Shown here: piece after piece, positions 35,464 through 43,021 of the stretch
Position numbering within the stretch: position 1 is the first letter of the stretch
Layout: every line of letters begins with the position of its first letter
From: DATFKA01 sp035268885
GTDB lineage: Bacteria; Bacteroidota; Bacteroidia; Chitinophagales; Saprospiraceae
NCBI GenBank assembly: GCA_035268885.1
Contig: DATFKA010000123.1
Span: 1-64,000 of the forward strand
Reading direction: 5' to 3'
DNA length: 64,000 nucleotides
Made by a program: the position numbers and the translations under genes
Notes under the pieces: model-generated
Seen by the model: only the letters and a program-made list of their open reading frames with translations
Database searches by the model: none
Told to the model about the DNA's origin: nothing

Positions 35464-37986
35464 ATGATAAGACCGCTTTACCTAATCGTGATTTTTTTGC
35501 TAAGCACTGTTTTAGGCTACAGCCAGCTGCAGTCACCCGACGATTTCCTTCCCCACAAAAACGGGGAACAATTTACCCCACACTATATGCTGGCGGATTA
35601 TGCCCGTCACGTTGCCGAAAATAGTCCACTAGTCACCTGGAGTCAATACGGTTGGACGAATGAGAAACGGCCATTACAATTACTGACCATTGCTTCGGAG
35701 GAAAACCTGGCCCGTATCGAAGCCATTCGCGAAAACAATCTGCGCCGGGCCGGTCTTCTGGCTGGAGAAACGGATCCCGAGTTGGATGATATTGCTATCG
35801 TATGGCTGAGTTTCGGGGTGCACGGCAACGAAACGGCGGGACCGGAAAGTTCCATTCCCTTATTGTATCACCTGGGCAATCCAGAAAACAGGGAGGTGCA
35901 GGAATGGTTGGAAAGTGTGGTCATCCTTTTTGATCCCAGCATTAATCCGGACGGTTACGCTCGCTATTCGCACTGGTACCGTCGCGTCGCGGGTAAATAC
36001 AATGATCCCCGTCCCTACGCGCGTTCCCACCGGGAACCCTGGCCCGGCGGCCGCACCAATCATTACTTCTTTGATTTGAATCGCGACTGGGCCTGGCAGA
36101 CCCAAATCGAATCGCAACAACGCATGGAAAAGTACAATTCCTGGTTGCCGCATATTCACGTTGACTTTCACGAGCAGGGAATCAACAGCCCTTATTACTT
36201 TGCTCCGGCGGCAAAACCCTATCACGAATATATCCGCCAGTGGCAACGAGATTTTCAGTATACAATTGGAAAAAATCACGCTAAATATTTTGACGAGAAG
36301 GGGTGGCTTTACTTCACCCGCGAGCGCTTTGATTTGCTCTATCCAAGCTACGGCGATACTTACCCTACCTATAATGGCGCCATTGGTATGACCTACGAGC
36401 AGGGGGGAAGTGGTCGTGCAGGCCGGGGTGTCCTCATGGAAAATGGCGATACGCTGACGCTAAAAGATCGCGTTAGCCACCACGTGACCACGGGGCTTTC
36501 GACGGTAGAGATTACGGCAAAAAATGCCAGTGAAGTCGTCGAAAATTTTGTCAAATTCTACGAAGAAACGACGAATAACCCACCGGGAGATTTTAAGACC
36601 TTTGTTATCAAGGGGGATAATCCACCGGAGCGCCTACGGGCTTTTCTCGGAGTCCTGGATAAGAATGGTATTCAGTACGGTCGGTCGGGCAAGACCGGAC
36701 GGTTCAGTGCTTATAACTATCAGAATGGCGAAGACACGAATCTATCCATAGGGGAGAATGACTTAGTCATTACGGCTTTTCAACCGAAGGCCATGCTTAC
36801 GCAGATTTTGCTAGAGCCGGAAACCTACGTGGAAGATTCTCTGACCTATGATATTACGGCCTGGTCGCTACCCTATGCCTACGGTCTGGAAGCTTACGCC
36901 AGCACCCAGCGTTTTTTGCCGACTGGCGAGTATCAGTTGCCGGAAGTCTCCAATAATGTGAACGAAGTCGACAATGCCTACGCCTATCTGGCTTCCTGGC
37001 GAGCTTTACAAAATGCACAGTTTTTGGCTGCTCTGAATAAAAAGGGAATTAAGGCGCGTTATGCACAGGAAGGTTTTGAGATAGAAGATAAATCTTACCC
37101 GGCCGGTACCATTGTTCTTACCCGGGCGGATAACCGAAAAATGGGCCCCTCTTTTGACGCTGCCGTTGCGGAGCTGGCCACTGAATTCCAACAGGAGATC
37201 GAAGCGGTGAAGACGGGCTTCGCACAGACGGGTAGTGATTTTGGTTCCGGCAACTACGTGTATATCAAGATTCCGAAGATACTGGTCTTATCGGGTGAGC
37301 AGACCTCCAGTCAGAGCTTTGGGCAAGTCTGGTATTACCTAGAGAACGCATTGGATTATCCACATACCATTATTGATGCGGACCAATTGGGACGTATCCC
37401 CATGGATGATTTTAATCTGCTGATTATGCCGGAAGGTCGCTACCGTTTTGGCGAAAGCACCATGAACAGTTTATTGGACTGGACACGTGATGGCGGTAGA
37501 GTAATTGCCATCGGAAGAGCCATTGATGCTTTACAAGGCGAGAAAGGCTTTCGTCTGCAGGATCAGACGGATAACGGAGCTGATCGCACGGCTATGGAAG
37601 ACACGGCCGAGCCGGAGCCTTTTGGAGGACAAAGCCGACGCTACGCCGCTTATGCAATTCCTGGGGCAATATTTAAAGTGACGCTGGATGAGACCCATCC
37701 GCTGGCTTTCGGTTTGGGAGACCATTATTTCACATTGAAAACGGGTACGGGCGCCTATCCGTTTCAGGATAATGTCTGGAACGTTGGCCGTATTGGAGAA
37801 AATCTTTATTCGCACGGTTTTGTAGGCCATCGCGCCGGGGAAGCGGTAAAAAACACCTTGGTATTCGGCGTCGAAGATCAGGGCCGCGGAGCGGTGATTT
37901 ATATGGTAGATAATCCGCTGTACCGGGCTTTTTGGCACCAGGGGCATTTCTTGTTTAGTAATGCGGTCTTCCTGGCAGGGCAGTAG
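35464..37986 (+). CDS. M14 family zinc metallocarboxypeptidase
   Basis: An 840-residue exported peptidase with a signal peptide (about 1-20, LGYS-QLQ). The M14 domain (about 35-370) has the zinc ligands His120 and Glu123 in SFGVHGNETAGPE and the third ligand His237 in HIHVDFHEQG. DPSINPDGYARYSHWYRR and the FFDLNRDWAWQ strand line the substrate site. A large C-terminal region (about 600-840) includes a flavodoxin/GATase1-like stretch (KILVLSGEQTSSQSFGQVW, LLIMPEGRY), seen in similar long Bacteroidota M14 proteins. It probably trims peptides in the periplasm. No T9SS sorting domain is found. It is followed by the CATGTGGTC hairpin and a convergent gene. Confidence 0.9.
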   Translation: MIRPLYLIVIFLLSTVLGYSQLQSPDDFLPHKNGEQFTPHYMLADYARHVAENSPLVTWSQYGWTNEKRPLQLLTIASEENLARIEAIRENNLRRAGLLAGETDPELDDIAIVWLSFGVHGNETAGPESSIPLLYHLGNPENREVQEWLESVVILFDPSINPDGYARYSHWYRRVAGKYNDPRPYARSHREPWPGGRTNHYFFDLNRDWAWQTQIESQQRMEKYNSWLPHIHVDFHEQGINSPYYFAPAAKPYHEYIRQWQRDFQYTIGKNHAKYFDEKGWLYFTRERFDLLYPSYGDTYPTYNGAIGMTYEQGGSGRAGRGVLMENGDTLTLKDRVSHHVTTGLSTVEITAKNASEVVENFVKFYEETTNNPPGDFKTFVIKGDNPPERLRAFLGVLDKNGIQYGRSGKTGRFSAYNYQNGEDTNLSIGENDLVITAFQPKAMLTQILLEPETYVEDSLTYDITAWSLPYAYGLEAYASTQRFLPTGEYQLPEVSNNVNEVDNAYAYLASWRALQNAQFLAALNKKGIKARYAQEGFEIEDKSYPAGTIVLTRADNRKMGPSFDAAVAELATEFQQEIEAVKTGFAQTGSDFGSGNYVYIKIPKILVLSGEQTSSQSFGQVWYYLENALDYPHTIIDADQLGRIPMDDFNLLIMPEGRYRFGESTMNSLLDWTRDGGRVIAIGRAIDALQGEKGFRLQDQTDNGADRTAMEDTAEPEPFGGQSRRYAAYAIPGAIFKVTLDETHPLAFGLGDHYFTLKTGTGAYPFQDNVWNVGRIGENLYSHGFVGHRAGEAVKNTLVFGVEDQGRGAVIYMVDNPLYRAFWHQGHFLFSNAVFLAGQ

Positions 37987-38040
37987 TCATGTGGTCGTGT
38001 GGTCATGTGGTGCGACCACATGACTCTACCGCATGACCAT
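37986..38040. repeat. CATGTGGTC-type hairpin repeat
   Basis: Three tandem copies of a GTCATGTGGT/GTCGTGTGGT word end in a perfect 10-bp stem (GTCATGTGGT 38002-38011, loop GCG, ACCACATGAC 38015-38024), followed by a second half-site at 38032-38038. It fills the gap between two convergent genes and overlaps the stop of the minus-strand gene. It may serve as a two-way terminator. Related sequences lie at 3395-3425 and 54843-54875. Confidence 0.75.
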
Positions 38041-39255
38041 CAGAGTGCCAAAACGCTCTTGTTCTTCACCCCGGCAGGTATAACGGACCTTATACTGGAG
38101 GACGCCCGGGTTGACTTTTTTGCTTCGGTAAGTACCATCCCAGCGGTTGAAGGGATCCCCCGTGGCAAATACCCGACTGCCCCAACGGTCAAAAATTTCG
38201 AAGGAGATCAGCTCCTGAATAGCATAAGGGTTGCTAATGCCGTAGGTATCGTTGACTCCGTCATTATTGGGGGTAAAAACGTTGGGTAGATAGACCTCTG
38301 AGCAATCCAGTGTAGTGGGGTCAACGACCGTAATCCTTATGGAGTCGCTGGCTACGCATCCCGAGCTGGCATCTGTCAGCTGTACGGAATAGAAGTTGTC
38401 GCCCTGAGCGAAAGGCGTAATTTCCGGATTAGGGGCATTGGTCTGACTGACGCCGCTGCTGGGAAACCATTCGAAGCGGTTGGCGCAGTTAGCCGTCAGA
38501 GACATTTGCACGGGATTACCCAGGAAAACAACGGTATCCCGCGTGGCAATACGTTCGGGAGCCACGTAGAGTTCTCGGATCTCATCTTCCGATAGCCCCC
38601 GATTATAGACCCTTAGCTCATCCATGACGCCATTGAAAGGCAATTCGTTCTGACGAGCACAATCGCTGGCGCCCAGCACCAGATTTCCTTCGTTGGCCAG
38701 GTCGATACGACCGATGGTGCTTTCTTCGCGCAGGAAGCGTCCGTCGCCATAAACGCGTACGGTACCTCCGTTTCGGGTAACCACCAGATGATGCCAACAA
38801 GCATTATTCGACAGCTGGGCGATAATATTGATCTCCCGGTTATCTTCTTCTTTAAGGAATACATTAATCGTTCTGGAGAGCGCCTGATACTTGATGAAGA
38901 AAACGTTTTGTTCTTCGCAATTGGTTCTACTTTTCGAGATGAGGTACATCTCCCCGCTATTGGTATTGGCTTTAAAGTAAAGGCTAAGGGTGAAGTTATT
39001 GGTGGTGTTAAAGCCCTCTCTAACCTGTCCGTCGAAGCGGACTTCATCGGTGCCTCCATTGAAGTTTAGTGATTGGCCGGTAATACCGCAGCCGTAGCTG
39101 GGCTCATCCAGTGGAATACCTTCGTTGATAACATTACCCTGGGAATCAGTGAGATCGTTCTCGAACTGATAATAAGCAATCAGGCCGCTGCTGGGTTGAC
39201 TGTAAGCCATTAAGCTGGTTATGATCACTAAAAAGGCCGGGAGTAGAATTTTCAT
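38026..39255 (-). CDS. LamG-like surface protein with T9SS type B sorting domain
   Basis: A 409-residue exported protein: signal peptide (about 1-19, AYS-QPS), a LamG/concanavalin-like jellyroll domain (about 22-230: GLIAYYQFENDLTDSQGN, FTLSLYFKANTNS, WHHLVVTRNGGTVRVYGDG, NGVMDELRVYNRGLSEDEI), a short PKD-like module (about 235-310) and a gliding-motility C-terminal domain (about 315-409: LPNVFTPNNDGVNDTYG, EIFDRWGSRVF, WDGTYRSKKVNPGVLQYKV). The last of these marks it for T9SS export. The jellyroll suggests carbohydrate or protein binding at the surface. It is encoded 66 bases after ybaB. Confidence 0.88.
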   Translation of the reverse strand: MKILLPAFLVIITSLMAYSQPSSGLIAYYQFENDLTDSQGNVINEGIPLDEPSYGCGITGQSLNFNGGTDEVRFDGQVREGFNTTNNFTLSLYFKANTNSGEMYLISKSRTNCEEQNVFFIKYQALSRTINVFLKEEDNREINIIAQLSNNACWHHLVVTRNGGTVRVYGDGRFLREESTIGRIDLANEGNLVLGASDCARQNELPFNGVMDELRVYNRGLSEDEIRELYVAPERIATRDTVVFLGNPVQMSLTANCANRFEWFPSSGVSQTNAPNPEITPFAQGDNFYSVQLTDASSGCVASDSIRITVVDPTTLDCSEVYLPNVFTPNNDGVNDTYGISNPYAIQELISFEIFDRWGSRVFATGDPFNRWDGTYRSKKVNPGVLQYKVRYTCRGEEQERFGTLMVMR

Positions 39256-39321
39256 AGGTTCTATACTGATTTAAGACGCTGTGTAAATAACGCAGCGTCT
39301 TTCCAAAACGTATATTCTGTA

Positions 39322-39627
39322 CTAACCAAATAAATTAGACAGTCCACCCATTCCGCCGGGCATCATTTTTTGGATCATTTCCTGAGAATGCGCTGCTTCC
39401 TGATCGGCGGCAGAGGCAAGGACATTATTTAAGGCGACCAGCATCAGGTCTTCTACCTCTTCGGCTTCGGCATCCTTGAGGAATTCCGGGTCGATTTTTA
39501 TATTCGTAATTTGACGTGCCGCGTTGGCTTCAATTTTGATGGCGCCACCGCCCGCTTCGGCTTCTACTTTAATGGCCGAAAGCTTTTCACGCATTTCTTT
39601 TTGCATTTCTTCTAAATTACCAAACAT
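39322..39627 (-). CDS. YbaB/EbfC family nucleoid-associated protein
   Basis: A 101-residue DNA-binding protein that forms a tweezer-like dimer. The sequence has the family pattern of an N-terminal helix (NLEEMQKEMREKLSAIKVEAEAGGG), a three-stranded sheet (GAIKIEANAARQITNIKIDPEFL) and C-terminal helices, ending in a Gly/Met-rich tail (KMMPGGMGGLSNLFG). It starts 18 bases after the exchanger gene. The usual dnaX-recR partners are not adjacent. Confidence 0.92.
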   Translation of the reverse strand: MFGNLEEMQKEMREKLSAIKVEAEAGGGAIKIEANAARQITNIKIDPEFLKDAEAEEVEDLMLVALNNVLASAADQEAAHSQEMIQKMMPGGMGGLSNLFG

Positions 39628-39645
39628 AGCTTGTTGTTTTTATAG

Positions 39646-40575
39646 TTAACTAATCGCAGAGCTGATGAGTTCAATAAAGAATAAACCATAAAACATCAGC
39701 AGCACCGCGCCTTCCCAGCGCGTAATCTTTTTATTGTTGGATATAATCCCGAACATCAGGGTCATAACGACCATGAGGGGCAGGAAATAGCTGTTGATCT
39801 TATCGGGGATTTCCAGGGGCCCGATCAGCGCCGGAATACTCATAACGACATAGGTGTTAAAGATATTGGAGCCGAGAACATTACCGATGGCAATACTGGC
39901 TTTACCCTTACGTGCCGCGTTCAAACTGACGATCACTTCGGGCAGAGAGGTGCCCAGGGCTACCGCCGACAAACCAATGATTTCACTATTAATACCGGCA
40001 ATGACGGATAGGCCTTTAATTCCCCGAATCGTCCACTCGGCACCCGCAGCCACCAACACCCCACCAACAATAAGTAAGGCATAGTGCTTCCAGTTGACCT
40101 TCAGGCGTTCGTCTTCGCTGGGAACATTCGAACCCATAGAATAGACGAGGAAAACAACGATACCAATCAGAAAAATAATGGCTTCCGCGATACTGACGTG
40201 TTGGTCTTGCAAAACAAAATAGAGAATGAAAGCGGAGCCCCAGAGATAGGGCATGTCGATGTGCCAGATGTTGTAATCCAGATCTATTCTTTTGACGACC
40301 ATCGCGGTCAGGCCCAATACCAGCGCAATATTGGTGATGTTGGAACCAACGACATTACTGACGACGAGCTCAGACTCATCTTTCAGCACGGCGACGATAG
40401 AGGCGGCCAACTCTGGCAGGGAGGTACCAAAAGCGACAATGGTTACCCCAATGATAAAAGGGGATATGCCCAGGGATAACCCGATGCGCTCGGCCGAATC
40501 GATGAACCAGTCGGAGGCTTTCAATAATACCGCCAGACTGACCACAAATAATAAACTATAATAGAGTAAATCCAA
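39646..40575 (-). CDS. Calcium/sodium antiporter (CaCA family, YrbG-like)
   Basis: A 309-residue inner membrane cation exchanger with about ten helices in two inverted halves. The two alpha repeats are clear: GTSLPELAASIVAV with GSNITNIALVLG, and GTSLPEVIVSLNA with GSNIFNTYVV. These Glu and Asn residues bind the cation. The first codon is TTG; no ATG gives the family N-terminus. Physiological cation (Ca2+/Na+ or K+) is not determined. It is upstream of ybaB in the same orientation and divergent from tatC. Confidence 0.9.
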   Translation of the reverse strand: MDLLYYSLLFVVSLAVLLKASDWFIDSAERIGLSLGISPFIIGVTIVAFGTSLPELAASIVAVLKDESELVVSNVVGSNITNIALVLGLTAMVVKRIDLDYNIWHIDMPYLWGSAFILYFVLQDQHVSIAEAIIFLIGIVVFLVYSMGSNVPSEDERLKVNWKHYALLIVGGVLVAAGAEWTIRGIKGLSVIAGINSEIIGLSAVALGTSLPEVIVSLNAARKGKASIAIGNVLGSNIFNTYVVMSIPALIGPLEIPDKINSYFLPLMVVMTLMFGIISNNKKITRWEGAVLLMFYGLFFIELISSAIS

Positions 40576-40643
40576 TGTCTTTGTTTTTTACTGTTATCCT
40601 CGTTACTTACAAAATTTGCGGGTGATAATTTCAGGATAAACCG

Positions 40644-40651
40644 CAAAAGTA
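40644..40651 (-). promoter_or_regulatory. Candidate -7 box for the antiporter-ybaB genes
   Basis: On the minus strand this reads TACTTTTG (TAnnTTTG), about 69 bases before the antiporter start. No clear -33 element is found. The 301-base divergent interval 40576-40876 otherwise holds only the tatC promoter candidate. Confidence 0.4.
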
Positions 40652-40776
40652 AGGAATTTTACACAAGGTTGATACGTAAAGCAAGGTAGATGTCACTCGA
40701 TAGGGTAGATTTATTCGATAAAAAATTAGGAATGGTCGACAGTTGTCCTCTCCTGCCCAAACAATTATCAGGCTTT

Positions 40777-40808
40777 GTTGCTTTGCATTAATATTGGTGT
40801 TAAATTTG
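40777..40808 (+). promoter_or_regulatory. Candidate promoter for tatC
   Basis: TAAATTTG (40801-40808) fits the -7 consensus. GTTG (40777-40780) lies 20 bases upstream and TTTG (40774-40777) 23 bases upstream. The expected start is about 60 bases before the tatC ATG. Confidence 0.55.
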
Positions 40809-40876
40809 AGCTTTGCAAGTGGAGCCCTGGCCTTCCGTAAAAAGCCTTTGCGTTCCTTGCCTAAAAAAATCGAAAT

Positions 40877-41734
40877 ATGCCTTTGGATCAAGTCGATATT
40901 GATAAGTACGATCAGAAGCTGGGAGAGGCTAAGGAAATGTCTTTTCTGGACCATTTAGAGGAATTGCGTTGGCACATACTCAAATCGTTGGCGGCGATCA
41001 CGATTATGGGGATCGTTTTGTTTCTGTTTAAGAACTGGTTTTTCGAGAATATTGTTTTTGGTCCAACGCATGACGATTTCATTTCCTACCGCGTGATCTG
41101 TAACCTTTCGGAGCAGCTTGGTCTGGGAAGTTCTATGTGTTTTACCCCGCCGGAATTTGAAAAGATCGCCGTGGGCTTTGCGGAGTCCTTTATCATGAGT
41201 ATTAAGGTGTGTTTTGTCGGGGGATTTTTCGTCGCCTTTCCCTACGTTTTTTATCAGGTCTGGATTTTCATTAAGCCCGGATTATATAAAAATGAGCGCA
41301 GTGCTACGCGGGGGATCGTTGCGATTTGTTCCTTCCTTTTTATGATGGGGGTTTTATTTGGCTACTTTATTATTTCGCCCTTTGCCATCAACTTCCTCGG
41401 GGGGTACTATATTCCCGGGGTGACGAATGCTCCGACGATTTCCTCCTTTGTTACCTACATGGTAATGTTTACCGCCCCCGCCGGTATTATCTTTGAATTG
41501 CCGATCGTAGTATATTTCTTATCTAAGATTGGCTTGTTAACCCCAGCGGTGATGAAGAAATACCGTCGGCACGCCATCGTCGCTGTATTAATCCTGGCGG
41601 CGCTAATTACCCCACCCGATGTAGTAACCCAGTTTTTGATCGGTATACCATTATTTGTACTGTACGAACTGAGTATCTACGTCTCGCGTCGGGTTGAAAA
41701 GAAAGAAAAGGCCAAGTGGGAATCTGGTCAATAA
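40877..41734 (+). CDS. tatC: Twin-arginine translocase subunit TatC
   Basis: A 285-residue six-helix membrane protein that recognises twin-arginine signal peptides. It shows MSFLDHLEELRWHILKSL at the N-terminus (conserved LEELR), the periplasmic loop, FPYVFYQVWIFIKPGLYKNE, and the helix 5-6 region ITPPDVVTQFLIGIPLFVLYE. The length is typical for Bacteroidota. The tatA gene is not adjacent. A small membrane protein gene follows after 10 bases. Confidence 0.95.
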   Translation: MPLDQVDIDKYDQKLGEAKEMSFLDHLEELRWHILKSLAAITIMGIVLFLFKNWFFENIVFGPTHDDFISYRVICNLSEQLGLGSSMCFTPPEFEKIAVGFAESFIMSIKVCFVGGFFVAFPYVFYQVWIFIKPGLYKNERSATRGIVAICSFLFMMGVLFGYFIISPFAINFLGGYYIPGVTNAPTISSFVTYMVMFTAPAGIIFELPIVVYFLSKIGLLTPAVMKKYRRHAIVAVLILAALITPPDVVTQFLIGIPLFVLYELSIYVSRRVEKKEKAKWESGQ

Positions 41735-41744
41735 AAGAGTTTTG

Positions 41745-42194
41745 ATGGAAAGAGTTTCGAGTAATCTTACGCTTTTTTTGAAGTTTTTTGTACCCGTCTT
41801 TTGGCTGGTCTTCTTTGGAGGCTTTACCCTGGCGTCCTTATTATCCACTTACAGTTATGTCGGAAATATTCCAGCCCTGTACTTTAAGATAGGGGTCGTT
41901 ATTTTCTATTTATCCGGGATTCTGATGTTTGGTTTTACACTTCTGCGCCTGGTACGCGTGGAGTTAGGACCAGACGAGGTTTATGTCACTAATTACTTCA
42001 AGCATATTCAATACAGCCTGGATAGTGTAGAATCTTTGCAAGTAAGTCGCTTTGGCTTTTTTACGGTGGGCTCGCTTAAGCTAAAAGCCAAAGGAAGTCT
42101 GGGTCGCCGGTTGACTTTTGTAGTCAATAACAGTCGGCTTGAAGATTTCTGGGAAAAACATCCGGAAATTCAGGCCTATTTGATGAGAGATTAG
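41745..42194 (+). CDS. Small membrane protein of unknown function
   Basis: A 149-residue protein with two N-terminal transmembrane helices (about 10-32 and 43-65) and a C-terminal beta-rich segment (about 70-149: LGPDEVYVTNYFKHIQYSLDSVESLQVSRFGFFTVGSLKLK) that resembles a bacterial PH-like domain. I do not recognise a named family. A longer in-frame version would overlap tatC by 41 bases. ATG 41745, 10 bases after the tatC stop, is the more natural start. It is probably co-transcribed with tatC. A link to Tat export is suggested only by position. Confidence 0.7.
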   Translation: MERVSSNLTLFLKFFVPVFWLVFFGGFTLASLLSTYSYVGNIPALYFKIGVVIFYLSGILMFGFTLLRLVRVELGPDEVYVTNYFKHIQYSLDSVESLQVSRFGFFTVGSLKLKAKGSLGRRLTFVVNNSRLEDFWEKHPEIQAYLMRD

Positions 42195-42389
42195 TCTCCC
42201 CAGGTATCCTTGTTAATTATTAATTGCTCCCGATTTTTGATTTCTCTGCTCCGCTCATCATGTTTTGAAGAAGCGGTAGATGGCCAGTTCTCTCCCTGAA
42301 AATTCAAAAATAATCATCCTTCCGGTCATGTTTTCCCCACAGAACACACTAAATAGAGAGAATCCTATTCATTCCATAAAACCGATATT

Positions 42390-42872
42390 ATGCGCATTTC
42401 CTTTTTTTTCCTTTTCCTCATCCTGGGCAGTAGCGCTTTCGCGCAAAACCTTTCTCGATCGGTGATCGCCCCGGGGGGGGATTACCAGGTAAGCACCGAG
42501 GGGCAGAGTCTAAGCTGGACCCTTGGAGAACTGACCACCGAATATTTACAGGACGGACCAAGTATCCAGCAGGGCTTTCAGCAAGCTCAGCTCGATATGA
42601 CTGTGGGGATTTCTCCGGTCCATATTCCGCCTTCCGACTGGCGGGTCTTTCCCAATCCGACGGCTTATTTTTTGCAGCTGGAAACCAACTTTGAAGATAC
42701 CTGGGTTTACGAGCTGCAAGATATCCTGGGCCGACAATTATTAAGGGGTACTTCCACCGCTGCCAGTCAGCGATTGGACTTACCCTCCTTAAAGGCGGGC
42801 ATTTATTTGATTACCGTACGAGATCAAATCGGGCGAACGGCCAGCAGAAAACTTTTTATTAACCAGAACTAA
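42390..42872 (+). CDS. Small secreted protein with T9SS type A sorting domain
   Basis: A 160-residue exported protein: signal peptide (1-19, AFAQ), a short segment (about 20-75) with SRSVIAPGGDYQ, QSLSWTLGELTTEYL and IQQGFQQAQ, and a type A sorting domain (about 85-160: WRVFPNPTAYFLQLE, LQDILGRQLL, LKAGIYLITVRDQIGRTASRKL). The N-terminal segment is the motif commonly seen as a header next to large repeat or S74-domain secreted proteins in this phylum; I recall this pairing and it is not a proven rule. The S74 protein gene follows 149 bases later. Confidence 0.8.
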   Translation: MRISFFFLFLILGSSAFAQNLSRSVIAPGGDYQVSTEGQSLSWTLGELTTEYLQDGPSIQQGFQQAQLDMTVGISPVHIPPSDWRVFPNPTAYFLQLETNFEDTWVYELQDILGRQLLRGTSTAASQRLDLPSLKAGIYLITVRDQIGRTASRKLFINQN

Positions 42873-43021
42873 GAAAGAGTCAACAGCATAGGGTGCTATC
42901 TTATTTTTTGGTTTTGGTCTCCGGCCCACTGCCTGGTCTGTGTTTTGCCTTAGTCAAGACAGAATGCCAGCCCAATCTCTGTGCACCTTCATCCACTCTT
43001 TATTCTTAAAATCCATTTACC

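Noticed and set aside
37986..38040. CATGTGGTC repeats as a CRISPR array
   Set aside because: Units are 10 bases with no regular spacers and no cas genes are found.
41694..41744. Longer N-terminus for the protein after tatC
   Set aside because: It would overlap tatC by 41 bases with a basic, uncharacteristic extension; ATG 41745 is more natural.
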